Below are positions 16,130 to 24,516 of a stretch of 64,000 bases of DNA, piece by piece. Source of the stretch: Nonomuraea coxensis DSM 45129 (GTDB taxonomy: Bacteria; Actinomycetota; Actinomycetes; Streptosporangiales; Streptosporangiaceae); contig NZ_CP068985.1 in NCBI RefSeq assembly GCF_019397265.1, positions 8,960,501-9,024,500 of the forward strand. Direction: 5' to 3'. The notes beneath the pieces were generated by a model that was not told the origin of the DNA, made no database searches, and saw only the letters and a program-made list of their open reading frames with translations. Positions within the stretch are counted from its first letter, which is position 1. Each line of letters starts with the position of its first letter. Both the position numbers and the translations under genes were made by a program.

Positions 16130-17180
16130 GGTCCCCGGACGGCGAGCCGGCCCCGCCCGGCTCGCCGGAGCCCTCCGGCGTGCCGCCGCGCAGCAGCGGC
16201 AGCACCTCGGCCCCGAACCTGCGGATGTTCTCCAGCGTCCGCCGGTGCTCACCGATGCCCTCCACCAGCAGGATGACGTGCCCGATCCCGGTGCGTTCCG
16301 CAGTGCGCAGGATCGTCTCGGCGCAGTGCTCGGGCGAGCCCACCGGGTGGATGCGGGTGAGCAGGTCCACATACGCGCCGACGTCCCGCGACGGGCGCGG
16401 CCGGCCGTCCACCGGCCGGTAACCCGCCAGGCCGGGGCCGAGCCAGCGGGGCATCGACTCCTTCAGCTCGCGCACCGCCCGCGCGGTGGAGTCGGCGACG
16501 TGCCCGACGGCCGCCGCCACGTGCCGGACCCTACGGGCCCGCTCCCCGCCTGCGGCCGCGTGCTTCTCGTACGCGGCGACCGCCGCGGCCTTCTCCTCGT
16601 CGCCGACGTGCAGCCCGAGCAGCATCGGCAGGCCGCGCGCCGCGGCCAGCGCCACGCTCGCCGGCGACGTGCAGGCGACCACCGGGCGCAGGGGGGCGCG
16701 CGGCACGACGCGCACCTCGCGGAAGCGGAAGAACTCCCCGTCGGCGGCCACCCGTTCGCCCGAGAGCGCGGCGAGCAGCAGGTCCAGCGACTCCGCGAAG
16801 CCGCGCTCGTAACGCTCCAGCCCCGTGCCGAACACCTCCAGGTCCACCCACGGCCCGCCCCGGCCCACGCCCAGCGTGAACCGCCCGCCGGACAGGTGGT
16901 GCAGCATCGCGGCCTGCTCGGCCAGCGCCACCGGGTGCTGCGTGGACAGCACGCTCACCGCCGTGCCGAGGCCGATGCGCGTGGTACGGCCCGCCGCGAC
17001 GGCCATCAGCGTGGTCGCCGACGGGCACACCCCGTACGACATGAAGTGGTGCTCGGCCACCCAGGCGTCGTCGAAGCCCGCCTCCTCGGCCGCGACGACC
17101 AGCTCGACCGCGTCGGCCAGCACCCGCCCGGCCTCCCGGCCGGGGAACTGCGCGGCGACGACGAAGATGCCTGTGCGCAC
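16098..17180 (-). CDS. LLM-class (luciferase-like) flavin/F420-dependent oxidoreductase
   Basis: The 360-aa protein has the luciferase-like TIM barrel, beginning MRTGIFVVAAQFPG, with EEAGFDDAWVAEHHFM typical of the class and GGRFTLGVGRGGPWVDLEVFG as the cofactor-binding segment. Such enzymes use FMN or, in actinomycetes, often F420 for monooxygenation or reduction. The C-terminal ~30 residues are Pro/Gly/Ser-rich and partly encoded in the 32-bp overlap with the convergent upstream gene, so they look like a low-complexity extension. Cofactor and substrate are not determinable here. Confidence 0.87.
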   Translation of the reverse strand: MRTGIFVVAAQFPGREAGRVLADAVELVVAAEEAGFDDAWVAEHHFMSYGVCPSATTLMAVAAGRTTRIGLGTAVSVLSTQHPVALAEQAAMLHHLSGGRFTLGVGRGGPWVDLEVFGTGLERYERGFAESLDLLLAALSGERVAADGEFFRFREVRVVPRAPLRPVVACTSPASVALAAARGLPMLLGLHVGDEEKAAAVAAYEKHAAAGGERARRVRHVAAAVGHVADSTARAVRELKESMPRWLGPGLAGYRPVDGRPRPSRDVGAYVDLLTRIHPVGSPEHCAETILRTAERTGIGHVILLVEGIGEHRRTLENIRRFGAEVLPLLRGGTPEGSGEPGGAGSPSGDLSSPPAPVSG

Positions 17181-17223
17181 GCCCCCGATGATGACCGATC
17201 AGCCGGGGCCCGCCCAGCCTCGT

Positions 17224-17895
17224 TCAGCCGAAGAGCGCGGCCTGGCCCTCGCCGGCCAGCGGGTCGCGATGCCGCTTGAGGTGCCGCCACTGCGGCAGGT
17301 CGTCCAGGTAGGACCACGACAGCCGGTGGTGGACGGTGGGGCCGAGGCGGGCGAGGGCCTCCTGGTGGAGCGGCGAGGGGTAGCCGGCGTTGTCGGCGAA
17401 GCCGTAGTCGTCGCAGCCGAGCGCCGCCATGTGGGCGTCGCGCCGCACCTTGGCCAGCACCGACGCCGCCGCCACCGACACGCTGGCCGCGTCGCCCCTG
17501 ACCTCCAGCCGCACCGGCCAGGGAGCGCCGATGTAGTCGTGCTTGCCGTCGAGGATCACCGCGTCGGGGCGGACCGGCAGCGCCTCCAGGGCGCGGCGGG
17601 CGGCCCTGCGCAGCGCCTCGGTCATGCCGAGCGTGTCGATCTCCTCGTGCGTGGCCTCGCCGAAGCCGATGCCGGCCGCCCAGGCGGCCACCTCGGCGGC
17701 GAGCGGCCCGCGCCGGGCGGGGGTGAGCTGCTTGGAGTCGGTCAGCCCCGCCGGGGGCTCGGACAGGTCGGTGACGACCGCGCAGACGGTGACCGGGCCG
17801 GCCCACGCGCCCCGGCCCACCTCGTCCACGCCCGCGACCGTGCGGACGCTGGGCTGGGCGAGCAGGAGCTGCTCGATGTCGTACGTCGGCGCCAT
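17224..17895 (-). CDS. rnhB: Ribonuclease HII
   Basis: RNase HII cuts RNA in RNA-DNA hybrids and starts removal of single ribonucleotides from DNA. The 223-aa protein shows the family signature AGVDEVGRGAWAGPV with the first catalytic Asp-Glu pair, LTDSKQLTPARR, VILDGKHDY with another catalytic Asp, and VAAASVLAKVRRD. The length is normal. It lies 43 bp upstream of the luciferase-like gene on the same strand and 18 bp after the LysR gene stop. Confidence 0.96.
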   Translation of the reverse strand: MAPTYDIEQLLLAQPSVRTVAGVDEVGRGAWAGPVTVCAVVTDLSEPPAGLTDSKQLTPARRGPLAAEVAAWAAGIGFGEATHEEIDTLGMTEALRRAARRALEALPVRPDAVILDGKHDYIGAPWPVRLEVRGDAASVSVAAASVLAKVRRDAHMAALGCDDYGFADNAGYPSPLHQEALARLGPTVHHRLSWSYLDDLPQWRHLKRHRDPLAGEGQAALFG

Positions 17896-17913
17896 GGCAG
17901 CAGACGCTACCGC

Positions 17914-18915
17914 TCATTCCCCGAGCGGGCTGCCGAGATGGCTGTCGAAGGAGCCGCCGTCCGGCGCGTCGCCCGGCCTCTGCCGTTCGGCGGCCCGCAC
18001 CGGGTCCAGGTCGGCGGCGATGTAGCGGGCGGCCACGTGGATCGCGCGCAACGTCACCGACACCGACGGCCGGTGCACGCTGGAACCCCGGGCGACCGCG
18101 TGCACGTCGCGGCCGACGGGGTTGCCGGGGATCGGCCGTACGGCGAGCCCGCGCACGCCGGCCGCGAGCGCGAGCGCGGGCACGGCGGCGATGCCGATGC
18201 CCTTGGCGACGAGCGACAGGATGGTGGTCAGCCCTTCGAACTCCCACGGCGTGGGCCGGATGCCGCCCACGTCCACCAGCAGCCGGTCCACCGCGAGGCG
18301 CGACGGCTCGCCGTCGGGCGTCGCCATCCACGGCTCGTCGCGCAGCTCCCGCAGGTCGAGCGGCACGTCGGGGTCGGCCAGGCGGTGCCGGCGCGGCACG
18401 ACCAGCACCAGCGGGTCGCGCAGCAGCGGGAAGACGCGCAGGCTGTCGCTGTCGCGGACCCGGCCGTACCAGTCGTCGACGAGGGCGATGTCCACCTCGC
18501 CTGAGCGCACCTCGCGCATGCCGCGCCCGGAGCGGGCCTGGCCGAGCCGCAGGGTGAGGCCGGTGTGGCGGCGCAGCGAGCGGGCCAGCGCGGGCGCGAA
18601 GGCCACCGCCGCCGTGGGGAAGGCGGTCACCACGACCCGCCCTGACGGGGTGCCGGCGTGCGCCGACAGGTCGGACTCGGCCTCCTCGACCATGGACAGG
18701 ATGCGCTCGGCGTGCGTGACCAGCCGGCGGCCGGCGTCGGTCAGCTCGGCGCTGCGCGCGGTGCGGTCGATGAGCGCGGTGCCGGCCTCGCGTTCGAGCG
18801 CCTGGAGCTGCTGCGAGACGGCTGAGGGGCTGTAGCCGAGCGCGGCGGCGGCCGCCGCGATGCTGCCCCGGCGAGCGAACTCGCAAATCAGGGCCAATCG
18901 CCGCAATTCGAGCAT
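17914..18915 (-). CDS. LysR-family transcriptional regulator
   Basis: The 333-aa regulator has an N-terminal winged helix with SPSAVSQQLQALEREAG and an effector-binding domain from about residue 90. It is longer than the LysR at 4.1 kb, with a polar C-terminal tail of about 35 residues. The gene is divergent from an aminotransferase 79 bp away, making that enzyme its probable target. The co-inducer would be expected to be an amino acid or keto acid, which is inference from context. Confidence 0.92.
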   Translation of the reverse strand: MLELRRLALICEFARRGSIAAAAAALGYSPSAVSQQLQALEREAGTALIDRTARSAELTDAGRRLVTHAERILSMVEEAESDLSAHAGTPSGRVVVTAFPTAAVAFAPALARSLRRHTGLTLRLGQARSGRGMREVRSGEVDIALVDDWYGRVRDSDSLRVFPLLRDPLVLVVPRRHRLADPDVPLDLRELRDEPWMATPDGEPSRLAVDRLLVDVGGIRPTPWEFEGLTTILSLVAKGIGIAAVPALALAAGVRGLAVRPIPGNPVGRDVHAVARGSSVHRPSVSVTLRAIHVAARYIAADLDPVRAAERQRPGDAPDGGSFDSHLGSPLGE

Positions 18916-18994
18916 CAGACTTCCTTACGCCCACCCACGAAAAGCCTCGCTTGTGGTGATGCCTTCATCCAATCACGCTGGGAACGTGACAGCC

Positions 18995-20230
18995 ATGACG
19001 GTTACCCTGTCCGCCACCCTGGCGGCCAACGAGGACATCGAGCGAAGACGGCGCGCCGGGGAGCGCGTGCTCCACCTGGCCTTCGGCGAGGCGGGGCTGC
19101 CCGTCCACCCGGCGCTGCGCGACCGGCTGGCCGCCGCCTCCGAGCACAACGGCTACGGGCCGGTCGCCGGCGCGGCCGCGCTGCGGGAGTCGGCGGCGGG
19201 CTACTGGGCGCGGCGCGGGCTCCGTACCGACCCCGAGCTGGTCGTCTGCGGGCCGGGCAGCAAGTCCCTGCTCTACGGCCTGCTGCTCGCGATCGGCGGC
19301 GACATCGTGCTGCCCATGCCGAGCTGGGTCAGCTACGCCGCGCAGGCCGACCTCGTCGGGTCCCGTCCCATCCTGGTGCCCGCACCGCCGGGAGAGGGCG
19401 GCGTGCCCGACCCCGAGCGGGTCGCCGCCGAGGTGCGCGCCGCCCGCGCGGCCGGCCGGACCGTCAGCTCCGTGCTGGTCACGCTGCCGGACAACCCGAC
19501 CGGCCGGCTGGCCTCGCCGGAGAGCGTCGCCCGCCTGGTGGAGGTGGCGCGGGAGCTCGACCTGACGATCATCTCGGACGAGATCTACCGCGACCTGGTG
19601 CACGACCCCGCGCTCCCCTACGCCTCGCCGGCCGACCTCGCGCCCGAACGCACGGTGATCACCACGGGGCTGAGCAAGAGCCTGGCGCTCGGCGGCTGGC
19701 GGATCGGGGTGGCCCGGCTGCCCACGGGCACGCACGCGCTGCGCGGCAAGCTGCTGGCCGTGGCGAGCGAGATCTGGTCCGCGCCGGCCGCTCCCGTGCA
19801 GGAGGCCGCGGCCTACGCCTTCGGCGAGCCGGAGGAACTGGTGGAACGGGTGACGCTCAGCCGCCGGCTGCACGGCACGCTCGCGCGCGCGGTGCACGAG
19901 CGCTTCGCCGCCGCCGGGGCCCTGGTGCCGGAGCCGCAGGGCGGCTTCTACCTCTACCCCGACCTCGGCCCCCTCGGGCCGGGCGGCTCGGCCGAGGTGA
20001 CCAAGCTGCTGCTGGAGGAGCACGGCATCGGCGTGCTGCCGGGGCACGCCTTCGGCGACGACCCGGCCGCGGCCCGCGTACGGGTGGCCGTCAGCCTGCT
20101 CTACGGCTCCTCGCCCGAGCAGCGGATGACCGCTCTGACCAGCGACGACCCGCTCCGGCTCCCCTGGATCGCGGACAGCCTCGACCACCTTTCCCGCGGC
20201 CTGGCGGACCTCGCCCTCGCCCGCGCGTGA
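18995..20230 (+). CDS. Class I/II PLP-dependent aminotransferase
   Basis: The protein is 411 aa from ATG 18995. PLP-fold motifs are VVCGPGSKSLLYGLL, SVLVTLPDNPTGRLAS (the conserved Asn), IISDEIYRDLVHD (the Asp contacting PLP nitrogen) and TTGLSKSLALGGWRIG with the Schiff-base Lys. A FYLYPDLG segment and a substrate-binding Arg near the C-terminus follow. An in-frame ATG at 18959 and a GTG at 18986 are alternatives. It probably transaminates an aspartate-like or aromatic amino acid; the exact donor is uncertain. It is divergent from a LysR gene. Confidence 0.9.
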   Translation: MTVTLSATLAANEDIERRRRAGERVLHLAFGEAGLPVHPALRDRLAAASEHNGYGPVAGAAALRESAAGYWARRGLRTDPELVVCGPGSKSLLYGLLLAIGGDIVLPMPSWVSYAAQADLVGSRPILVPAPPGEGGVPDPERVAAEVRAARAAGRTVSSVLVTLPDNPTGRLASPESVARLVEVARELDLTIISDEIYRDLVHDPALPYASPADLAPERTVITTGLSKSLALGGWRIGVARLPTGTHALRGKLLAVASEIWSAPAAPVQEAAAYAFGEPEELVERVTLSRRLHGTLARAVHERFAAAGALVPEPQGGFYLYPDLGPLGPGGSAEVTKLLLEEHGIGVLPGHAFGDDPAAARVRVAVSLLYGSSPEQRMTALTSDDPLRLPWIADSLDHLSRGLADLALARA

Positions 20231-20411
20231 ACCGGGCCGGGCCACCGGCCCGCCACCATGTCACGGTTAGGCGAATTTCTCCCCAAGAGCGGGTTGAACG
20301 TCCCCCAAAAGGGGCCTCTGACCTGGGAAAACAGTCCACTCACGGAAACCCGGGAAAGATCTTCCCAAGGGCATGGTCACACGCACCCCGCGCACCCCTC
20401 ATCATGTGCAC
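20231..20411 (+). other. Intergenic region with weak hairpins
   Basis: This 181-bp gap holds a GC hairpin just after the aminotransferase stop (CGGGCC paired with GGCCCG across 8 bases) without a T-run, and a small CCCC-AAAA-GGGG hairpin at 20303-20314. The first could end aminotransferase transcription weakly. No coding region is convincing here. Confidence 0.4.
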
Positions 20412-21056
20412 ATGCCCGCTCTTGTCACCTTGTCCGGGCGCCTCGTGCGCCTGGAGCCTCTCAGCCTCGCGGCGGTCGATGACCTCGTCGCCGCGGCGAG
20501 TGAAGACCGTGCCACGTACGCCTTCACTCGCGTCCCGGACGGCCGGGACGAGATGGTCTCCTATGTGGAGGCCGCCATGGCTGAGCAGGCGGAGGGCCGC
20601 ACGCTGCCCTTCGCCATCCGGTGGCTGAACACCGACCGCGTGGTCGGTGCCACCCGTCTCATGCACCTGGAGTATTGGCAGGGCCCCATGCCCTGGCCTC
20701 CGGGTACGCGCGGCGCGGTGGGCGACATCCCGTCCGTGGCGGACATCGGTTACACCTGGCTGGGCGCGAGCGCCCAGGGCACGGGTGTCAACCGGGAGAG
20801 CAAGTTCCTCATGCTCTCGCACGCCTTCGAGACCTGGGACGTCCACCGCATCACTCTCAAAGCAGACGTACGCAACACCAAGTCCCGGGCCGCCATCGAG
20901 GCCCTCGGCGCACACTTCGACGGGGTGCGGCGAGCGGACAGCCGAGGCGCCGACAACACGGTCCGAGATACCGCGTTCTACTCGATACTGAACTCCGAAT
21001 GGCCGCTCGTCCGCGAGCGTCTGCTCAGCCGGATGGGACTGTTCGAGGCAGCCTGA
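20412..21056 (+). CDS. GNAT acetyltransferase, RimJ/RimL-like
   Basis: This 214-aa protein fits the RimJ/RimL branch of N-acetyltransferases: RLVRLEPLSLAAVDDLVAAA at the start, IGYTWLGASAQGTGVNRESK as the acetyl-CoA pyrophosphate-binding region, and LKADVRNTKSRAAIEALGAH, the typical C-terminal core. Members acetylate ribosomal proteins, peptides or small molecules. Start candidates are clustered; ATG 20412 gives the family-length N-terminus. It is followed directly by a strong intrinsic terminator, so it is the end of a unit and probably monocistronic. Confidence 0.85.
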   Translation: MPALVTLSGRLVRLEPLSLAAVDDLVAAASEDRATYAFTRVPDGRDEMVSYVEAAMAEQAEGRTLPFAIRWLNTDRVVGATRLMHLEYWQGPMPWPPGTRGAVGDIPSVADIGYTWLGASAQGTGVNRESKFLMLSHAFETWDVHRITLKADVRNTKSRAAIEALGAHFDGVRRADSRGADNTVRDTAFYSILNSEWPLVRERLLSRMGLFEAA

Positions 21057-21071
21057 GTCTCCGTTCACCGC

Positions 21072-21109
21072 GGCCCCGCCCACACGACCGGGCGGGGCCT
21101 GTATTTTTT
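21072..21109 (+). terminator. Strong rho-independent terminator
   Basis: A perfect 10-bp stem, GGCCCCGCCC (21072-21081) with GGGCGGGGCC (21090-21099), encloses an 8-base loop and is followed by TGTA and six T residues. It lies 15 bp after the acetyltransferase stop. A second GGCCCCGCCC at 21111-21120 could pair with the same central arm as an alternative hairpin. Confidence 0.9.
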
Positions 21110-21215
21110 CGGCCCCGCCCGCGCTCTGCATGAGGGCGTACTCGATCTAGGTGACGACCGAACATCGATCTATCATTTGGTAACAAAACGTTCCATTGGC
21201 TGGGAGACAGACGGC

Positions 21216-24200
21216 ATGGCTGGTCAGAGCGGTGAAGGCGGCCTGTGGTTCGCCGTCCTCGGTCCTGTCCGCGCGTGGCGGGACGGCCAGGAGCTCGACC
21301 TGGGCACCCCGCTCCAGCGGTCCATCCTCGGGATGCTGCTGCTGCGCGAGGGCCGCGCGGTCACTCCCAACGAGATGATCGACGCCGTGTGGGGCGAGGA
21401 CGCGCCGCCGCGGGCCCTCGGCGCGCTGCGCACCTACGTCTCCAGGCTCCGCACCGTGCTCGAACCCGACCGGGTCGCCCGCTCCCGACCCGAACTGCTG
21501 ACCTCCATCGGCCGCGGCTACGCGCTGCGCCTGCCCGACGACGCCCTCGACCTGACCCGCTTCGAGCGGCGCATCGCCGAGGCCGAGACCGCGCGCAGGG
21601 CCGGCCGCCCGCGCGAGGCCGCCGACGGCCTGCGCGCCGCGCTCGCCCTGTTCGAGGGCGAGCCGCTGGCCGGCACCGTCGGCCCGTACGCCGAGCACCA
21701 GCGCGACCGCCTGGCCGAGCGCCGCCTCAGCGTCGTCGAGACCCTCATGGACGTCGACCTGGAGCTCGGCGACCACGCCTCGGTCGTCTCCGAGCTGATC
21801 GCGCTCACCGCCGACCACCCGCTGCGCGAGCGGCTGCGCGCCCAGCTCATGCTGGCCCTCTACCGGTGCGGCCGGCAGGGCGACGCGCTCAACGTCTTCA
21901 CCGAGACCCGCGAGGCGCTGATCGACGAGCTGGGCATCGAGCCCGGCCCCGAGCTGGCCGCGCTCCACCAGCGCATCCTGACCGCCGACCCCGCCCTCGC
22001 CCTGCCCCCGGTCCCCGCCGAGGAGCCCGGGTCCGCGAGGTCCGCCGACGGGGCCGGCGAGGAGCCCCAGCCCGGCGAGGAGGAGCCGCCCGCGGCCCCC
22101 GAGCTGCCGAGGCCCGCCCAGCTCCCCGCCGCGGTCACCGACTTCACCGGCCGCAAGGAGCAGGCCACCCGGCTGCGCTCGCTGCTGTCCACCGCCTCCG
22201 CCGAGGGCCTGCCCCTGGTGGCGATCTCCGGCATCGGCGGCGTCGGCAAGACCACGCTCGCCGTGCACGTCGCCCACCAGGTGGACGAGATCTTCCCCGA
22301 CGGCCAGCTCTACGCCGACCTGCGCGGCTACGGCGACGGCGCGACCGCGCCGGAGTCCGCCCTCGGCGGCTTCCTGCGCGCGCTCGGCATCCCGCCGGAC
22401 GTCATCCCCGACGGCCTCGCCGAGCGCTCGGCCCTCTACCGCTCGCTCCTCGCCGAGCGGCGCGTCCTGGTGCTGCTCGACAACGCCCACGACGCCGACC
22501 AGGTCAGCCCGCTGCTGCCGGGCTCCCCCGGCTGCGCCGCGATCGTGACCAGCCGGGTCAAGCTGGCCGACCTGCCCGCCGCCCGGCTCGTGGACCTCGA
22601 CGTGATGGAGCCGGACGAGGCCCTGTCGCTGTTCGCCGCCGTCGCGGGGCCCGAGCGCGTCGCGGCCGAGCACGGCGCCGCCATGGACGTCGTCGCCGCC
22701 TGCGGGTTCCTGCCGCTCGCGGTGCGCATCGTGGCCGCCCGCCTGGCCGCCCGCCCGTCCTGGACGGTCGCCTCGCTGGCGCCCCGCCTGGCCGACGAGC
22801 AGCGCCGCCTCGACGAGATGCGGGTCGGCAACCTGGCCGTCGAGGCCACCTTCGCGCTCGGCTACGGCCAGCTCGCGCCCGCGCAGGCCCGCGCGTTCCG
22901 GCTGCTGTCGCTGCCGAGCGGGCCCGACATCTCCTCGGAGGCCGCGGCGGCGGTGCTGGCGCTGCCCGCGTACGAGACCGAGGCGCTGCTGGAGTCGCTG
23001 GTGGACGCCAGCCTCCTGGAGGCCCCCGGCCCCGGCCGCTACCGCTACCACGACCTGCTGAGGCTGTTCGCCCGCCGCGAGCTGGACAAGGCCGAGCGGC
23101 CCGAGGCGCTGGCCCTCGCGCTGGGCCGGCTGCTCGGCTTCTACCTGGCCTCCGCCCAGTCGGCGCACCGGCTGGCCTACGAGGGCAGCGCCATCGCCGA
23201 CAACCTGGCGGTGACCGGCACCGGCCGTACGTTCACCACGGTCGACGAGGCCGTGGCGTGGCTGATCGCCGAGGGCGACTCGCTGTTCGCCGCCATCGGC
23301 CAGACCGCCGCCTCCGCCCGCGCGGGCGAGCAGTTGCTGCCCGCCGGCGACCTGCTGGTGGCGATGGAGCCGCTGCTGGAGTCCGGCACCCACACCCGCG
23401 AGTTCGACCAGGGCACCAGGGCGGTGCTGGCGGCCGCGCTGCGGATCGGCGACCCCGGCAGCGAGCTGCGCTCCCGCTACGTGCTGGGCCGGGTGCTGTT
23501 CGCCGCCAACCGGCTGCGCGAGGCCGAGGAGCAGTTCCGGCGGGTGCGCGAGCTGTCGGCCGAGCGCGCCGAGAAGGTCGTCACCGGCGAGGTGCTCAAC
23601 GCCCTGGCCGTGGTCGTCGGCCGGCAGCGCAGGCACGCCGAGGCGCTGGCGCTGTTCGAGGCGGCCATGACCTGGTATCGCGAGAACGGCGTGCCCGCCG
23701 GCGAGGCGCTGGTGCTCAGCTACTCCGCCCGCGACCACCTGGGCCTCGGCCGGCCCGACGACGCCATCGCGGCGGCCGAGAAGGGCCTGGCGATCTTCAC
23801 CGAGATGGGCAGCGGCGCCGGCACCGCCCGCGCCCGCTACCACCTCGGCATCGTGCTGTCGCGGGTGGGCCGCCTCACCGAGGCCGTCCACCACCACGCC
23901 GAGTGCCTGGCCTTCTTCCGGGCCAGCAAGCAGCGGGTCTGGGAGCAGCGGGTGTGCTCACGCCTGGCCGAGACGTTCATCACCGCCGAACGCTATCCGG
24001 AGGCCGTCCGCCACGCCGAGCAGGCCCTCGTCGTCTCCCGCGACATCGGCCACCCCTACGGCGAGGCGCTGTCGCTGACCGTGCTCGGCAAGGCCCTGCG
24101 CGGGCTCGGCGACCTCTCCAGGAGCCTCGCCTGCCTGCGGCAGGCGTACGACGTCTTCTCCCGGCTCGGCGCCCCCGAGGCCGGCGATCTCAAGGTCCTG

Positions 24201-24239
24201 CTGGACGGCGTGCCCCACGGCGCCGTCGTCGAGACCTGA
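21216..24239 (+). CDS. AfsR-like SARP regulator (BTAD, NB-ARC, TPR)
   Basis: This 1007-aa protein has the full AfsR/large-SARP layout. An OmpR-type winged helix covers about residues 8-95, and a bacterial transcriptional activation domain follows to about 245 (IDELGIEPGPELAALHQRIL). After an acidic Pro/Glu linker comes an NB-ARC ATPase with Walker A GIGGVGKTTLA, Walker B RRVLVLLDNAHD and a GFLPLAVRI motif, and the C-terminal ~350 residues are TPR-like helices. Such proteins switch on antibiotic or other secondary-metabolism genes in response to nucleotide state. No biosynthetic cluster is adjacent, so it may be pleiotropic. I chose ATG 21216 behind GGGAGA rather than an upstream TTG. Confidence 0.93.
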   Translation: MAGQSGEGGLWFAVLGPVRAWRDGQELDLGTPLQRSILGMLLLREGRAVTPNEMIDAVWGEDAPPRALGALRTYVSRLRTVLEPDRVARSRPELLTSIGRGYALRLPDDALDLTRFERRIAEAETARRAGRPREAADGLRAALALFEGEPLAGTVGPYAEHQRDRLAERRLSVVETLMDVDLELGDHASVVSELIALTADHPLRERLRAQLMLALYRCGRQGDALNVFTETREALIDELGIEPGPELAALHQRILTADPALALPPVPAEEPGSARSADGAGEEPQPGEEEPPAAPELPRPAQLPAAVTDFTGRKEQATRLRSLLSTASAEGLPLVAISGIGGVGKTTLAVHVAHQVDEIFPDGQLYADLRGYGDGATAPESALGGFLRALGIPPDVIPDGLAERSALYRSLLAERRVLVLLDNAHDADQVSPLLPGSPGCAAIVTSRVKLADLPAARLVDLDVMEPDEALSLFAAVAGPERVAAEHGAAMDVVAACGFLPLAVRIVAARLAARPSWTVASLAPRLADEQRRLDEMRVGNLAVEATFALGYGQLAPAQARAFRLLSLPSGPDISSEAAAAVLALPAYETEALLESLVDASLLEAPGPGRYRYHDLLRLFARRELDKAERPEALALALGRLLGFYLASAQSAHRLAYEGSAIADNLAVTGTGRTFTTVDEAVAWLIAEGDSLFAAIGQTAASARAGEQLLPAGDLLVAMEPLLESGTHTREFDQGTRAVLAAALRIGDPGSELRSRYVLGRVLFAANRLREAEEQFRRVRELSAERAEKVVTGEVLNALAVVVGRQRRHAEALALFEAAMTWYRENGVPAGEALVLSYSARDHLGLGRPDDAIAAAEKGLAIFTEMGSGAGTARARYHLGIVLSRVGRLTEAVHHHAECLAFFRASKQRVWEQRVCSRLAETFITAERYPEAVRHAEQALVVSRDIGHPYGEALSLTVLGKALRGLGDLSRSLACLRQAYDVFSRLGAPEAGDLKVLLDGVPHGAVVET

Positions 24240-24436
24240 GTACAGCTCGTCGTCCAGACGTGTCATCCACACATGGTTGATCAAGGCTGTCCTCGGCATT
24301 CACGATCGGCGCTCGTGATCGGCTGATGAGCAGCCCGGCCGGTCATCCTCACCGCCGCGCTTCGCTAGGGGGCCCGGTCATCCGGATGCTCCACGCGACG
24401 GCCAGCCGCCTCACTGTCAGACGACCGGCCGGACCC

Positions 24437-24468
24437 GACACGGCCCTCGAACCCCCCAGGTCCGTGTC
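24437..24468 (+). terminator. Hairpin between convergent genes, probable terminator
   Basis: The 277-bp gap 24240-24516 lies between the convergent SARP and methyltransferase genes. It contains a perfect 7-bp stem, GACACGG (24437-24443) with CCGTGTC (24462-24468) around an 18-base loop, and a smaller CACGA/TCGTG hairpin near 24300. Neither has a T-run. Transcripts from both sides are expected to end here; I see no gene. Confidence 0.45.
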
Positions 24469-24516
24469 GTAGGTCACAGTCTTCACTCGGGGAGTCAACG
24501 TCCGATCAATGCCGGA

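Noticed and set aside
21147..23897. 916-aa minus-strand frame opposite the SARP gene
   Set aside because: Mirror of a very GC-rich gene. The plus-strand protein has all expected domains, while this one has only Gly/Gln/Arg-rich text.
24240..24516. Small gene between the SARP and methyltransferase genes
   Set aside because: Short frames lack starts with ribosome sites and family character; the region fits a convergent terminator zone.
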